Shown piece after piece: positions 62,378 through 64,000 of a stretch of DNA of 64,000 nt (within the stretch, counting starts at the first letter, position 1; every line of letters starts with the position of its first letter). The notes under the pieces were generated by a model. That model had not been told where the DNA came from. It saw nothing but the letters and a program-made list of their open reading frames with translations, and made no database searches. The stretch comes from Palsa-504 sp963839095. Lineage in GTDB: Bacteria; Actinomycetota; Actinomycetes; Streptosporangiales; Streptosporangiaceae. The stretch covers positions 1 through 64,000 of the forward strand of contig CAWIUF010000035.1 of assembly GCA_963839095.1 (NCBI GenBank). Reading direction: 5' to 3'. A program made the translations under genes and the position numbers.

Positions 62378-64000
62378 ATGCGGCTCCCGATCCGGAGGCG
62401 GGCCAGGCGGCCGGGAACCCGCCGGGCGTCTCCGCTGGCGCTCGCCGCCCGGGCCGGACGGGTTATCCGGATGCTCTGGGCCGCGTCGCCCCGGATGACC
62501 GTGGTGCTGGTACTGCTGACCGTGACCGGCGGGGTGCTCCCGGCGTCGGTGGCATGGCTGAACCGCGAGGTGCTCGACGGCGTGGTGAACCGCGGCGCCG
62601 ACGGCGGCCGGGTGATCGCCGCGGCGCTCGCGCTGGGCGCCGTCGGCGTGATCTCGGCCGCGCAGCCGCCCGCCCGCAGCTACGTCGACCAGGAGCTGCG
62701 GCGCGGGTTCCGGCTGCTCGTGCAGGGCAGGCTGTTTACCGCGATCAACTCGTTCAGCGGGCTGCGGCGGTTCGAGAACCCCGAGTTCCTCGACCGGATC
62801 CAGGTCGCCCAGCAGGTGAGCAATACCGCGCCCACCCAGCTGGTGGCCGGGCTGGCCAACATCGTGCAGCAGTGCATCAGCCTGGCCGGGTTCTTCGTGG
62901 CCCTGATGGTGATCAACCCGGTGCTGGCCGCGATCGCCGTGGCCACCGGCGTCCCGGCCATGGCCACCGAGCTCCTGATGAGCCGCAGGCGCGCCGAGTT
63001 CCAGTGGCAGGCCACGCCAGCCGCCCGCCGCCAGATCTTCTACGGCCGGCTGCAGACCGACGTGACCGCGGCCAAGGAACTGCGGCTGTTCGGCCTCGGC
63101 GCTTTCCTGCACGGCCGGATGCTCCGCGAGATGCGGTCGATCCACCGCGCCGAACGCCGTCTGGACCTGCGGATGTTCTGGACTCAGGGTGGCCTTGGCC
63201 TGGTCACGGCGGTTATCTCGGCGGCCGGGCTGGTCTGGACGATCCGCCAGGCCGCCGCGGGGCGGCTCACCGTGGGCGACGTGACCCTGTACGTGATGGC
63301 GGCCATCGGCGTGCAAAGCTCGCTGTCCACGACGGTCACCCGGATCGCCAGCGTCTACGAGGCGCTTCTCATGTTCGGCTACTACGACGAGGTTGTGCTG
63401 GCCGGGCCGGATCTGGCGCTGGCGGCCGAGCCCCGGCCGGTTCCCCCGCTGCGGGGCGGCCTCGAGCTGCGTGACGTCTGGTTCCGCTACGACGAGCGCC
63501 ACCCGTGGGTGCTCGGGGGGTGAACATGGTCATCCCGGCCGGCACCTCGGCTGCGCTGATCGGGCTCAATGGCGCGGGCAAGAGCACGCTGGTGAAGCTG
63601 CTCTGCCGGCTGTACGACCCGGACCGGGGCGCCATCTTCTGGGACGGCACCGACATCGCGAGCATGGCGCCGGCCGAGCTGCGCGCGCGGATCGGCACCG
63701 TCTTCCAGGACTACATGACCTACGACCTGACCGCCACCGAGAACATCGGCCTGGGCGACCTGGCCCGGCTGGACGACCCGGCCCGGATCAGCCAGGCGGC
63801 CGGGCACGCGGGCATCCATGACAAGCTCGTCGGAGCTGCCGAACGGGTACGGCACCTTGCTGAGCCGGATCTTCTTCGACCGGAACGCGGACGACCCGGA
63901 AGCGGGCGTCATCTTGTCCGGCGGGGAGTGGCAGCGGCTGGCCCTGGCCCGCGGCCTCATGCGAGACGACCGCGACCTGCTCATCCTGGACGAGCCGAGT
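62378..64000 (+). CDS. ABC exporter, cut by the window end, two frame changes
   Basis: From ATG 62378: six hydrophobic segments (MTVVLVLLTVTGGVLPASVA onward; GFFVALMVINPVLAAIAVAT), the coupling region AAKELRLFGLGAFLHGRMLR, then an ATPase. After a frame change near 63520 Walker A is IGLNGAGKSTLVKLLCRLYD and the Q-loop VFQDYM; a second change near 63830 leads to ILSGGEWQRLALARGLMRDD and LLILDEPS at the window end. The signature is S-G-G-E rather than S-G-G-Q. There is no C39 peptidase domain. As the last visible gene of the peptide operon it is the likely exporter of the folded peptide. Confidence 0.85.

Overview
The window is chromosomal DNA of a very GC-rich actinomycete. The evidence is the overwhelming G/C at third codon positions, GTG starts, chains of ATGA/GTGA overlaps, an F420-type LLM oxidoreductase, a DUF3618/holin pair, two ECF sigma factors with actinobacterial partner domains, a DUF222-HNH (13E12-type) gene and a KstR-type operator. 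I cannot name the genus; Streptosporangiales or a related soil order would fit. No rRNA, tRNA, CRISPR array or intact insertion sequence was seen.

A caution applies throughout. More than 40 genes or gene segments carry single-base frame changes, often in compensating pairs that leave a long open frame with 20-40 nonsense residues. Most look like indel errors in the assembly. They are unevenly spread: the fused carboxylase at 32.2-35.5 kb and the HNH gene at 42.6-44.7 kb are riddled, while neighbouring genes of similar size are clean, so some may be real decay. Coordinates of broken genes are given as the full restored span.

Layout. 0.2-8.0 kb: an M20 peptidase, then an acyl-CoA degradation cluster (two acyl-CoA synthetases, enoyl-CoA hydratase, thiolase, 3-hydroxyacyl-CoA dehydrogenase, one decayed synthetase) around a 38-bp palindromic operator. 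8-16.7 kb: membrane proteins, transporters, a lysoplasmalogenase and a serine hydrolase. 16.7-21.5 kb: an ECF sigma factor with its membrane partner, an ABC-2 exporter, and an SPFH protein with a small ribbon-helix-helix protein behind a shared divergent promoter. 22.1-27.9 kb: a catabolic island with a VOC protein, TetR, IclR, a Rieske ring-hydroxylating dioxygenase (alpha, beta, dihydrodiol-dehydrogenase-like SDR, 70-residue protein), an LLM oxidoreductase and an NTF2-like protein; matching palindromes at the IclR start and before the dioxygenase suggest one regulon. 28-35.6 kb: a secreted esterase, a repeat-rich stretch with a G-quadruplex-prone tetranucleotide repeat, a Pro/Glu-rich protein with a zinc-ribbon tail, a TIKI-type domain protein and a single-chain acyl-CoA carboxylase. 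35.6-37.4 kb: a FadD17-like synthetase with a KstR box. 37.5-42.5 kb: a P-loop ATPase joined to an atypical Ser/Thr kinase, a cyclase remnant and a SigJ-type sigma factor. 42.3-53.5 kb: a 33-residue peptide, the HNH gene, an ABC exporter, a hydantoinase, gene remnants and a two-component system. 54.3-58.4 kb: a translationally coupled operon of lactonase-like hydrolase, iron alcohol dehydrogenase, FmdB and acyl-CoA synthetase, resembling the Agrobacterium Blc (AttLM) lactone pathway.

The most unusual locus is at the right edge (59.4-64.0 kb): a 71-residue peptide with eight cysteines, followed by a MauE-like membrane protein, a TlpA-like thioredoxin and an ABC exporter, and divergent from a sulfotransferase across an array of 11-bp repeats. 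It looks like a dedicated pathway for making, oxidatively folding and exporting a disulfide-rich, possibly sulfated peptide. It runs off the window.
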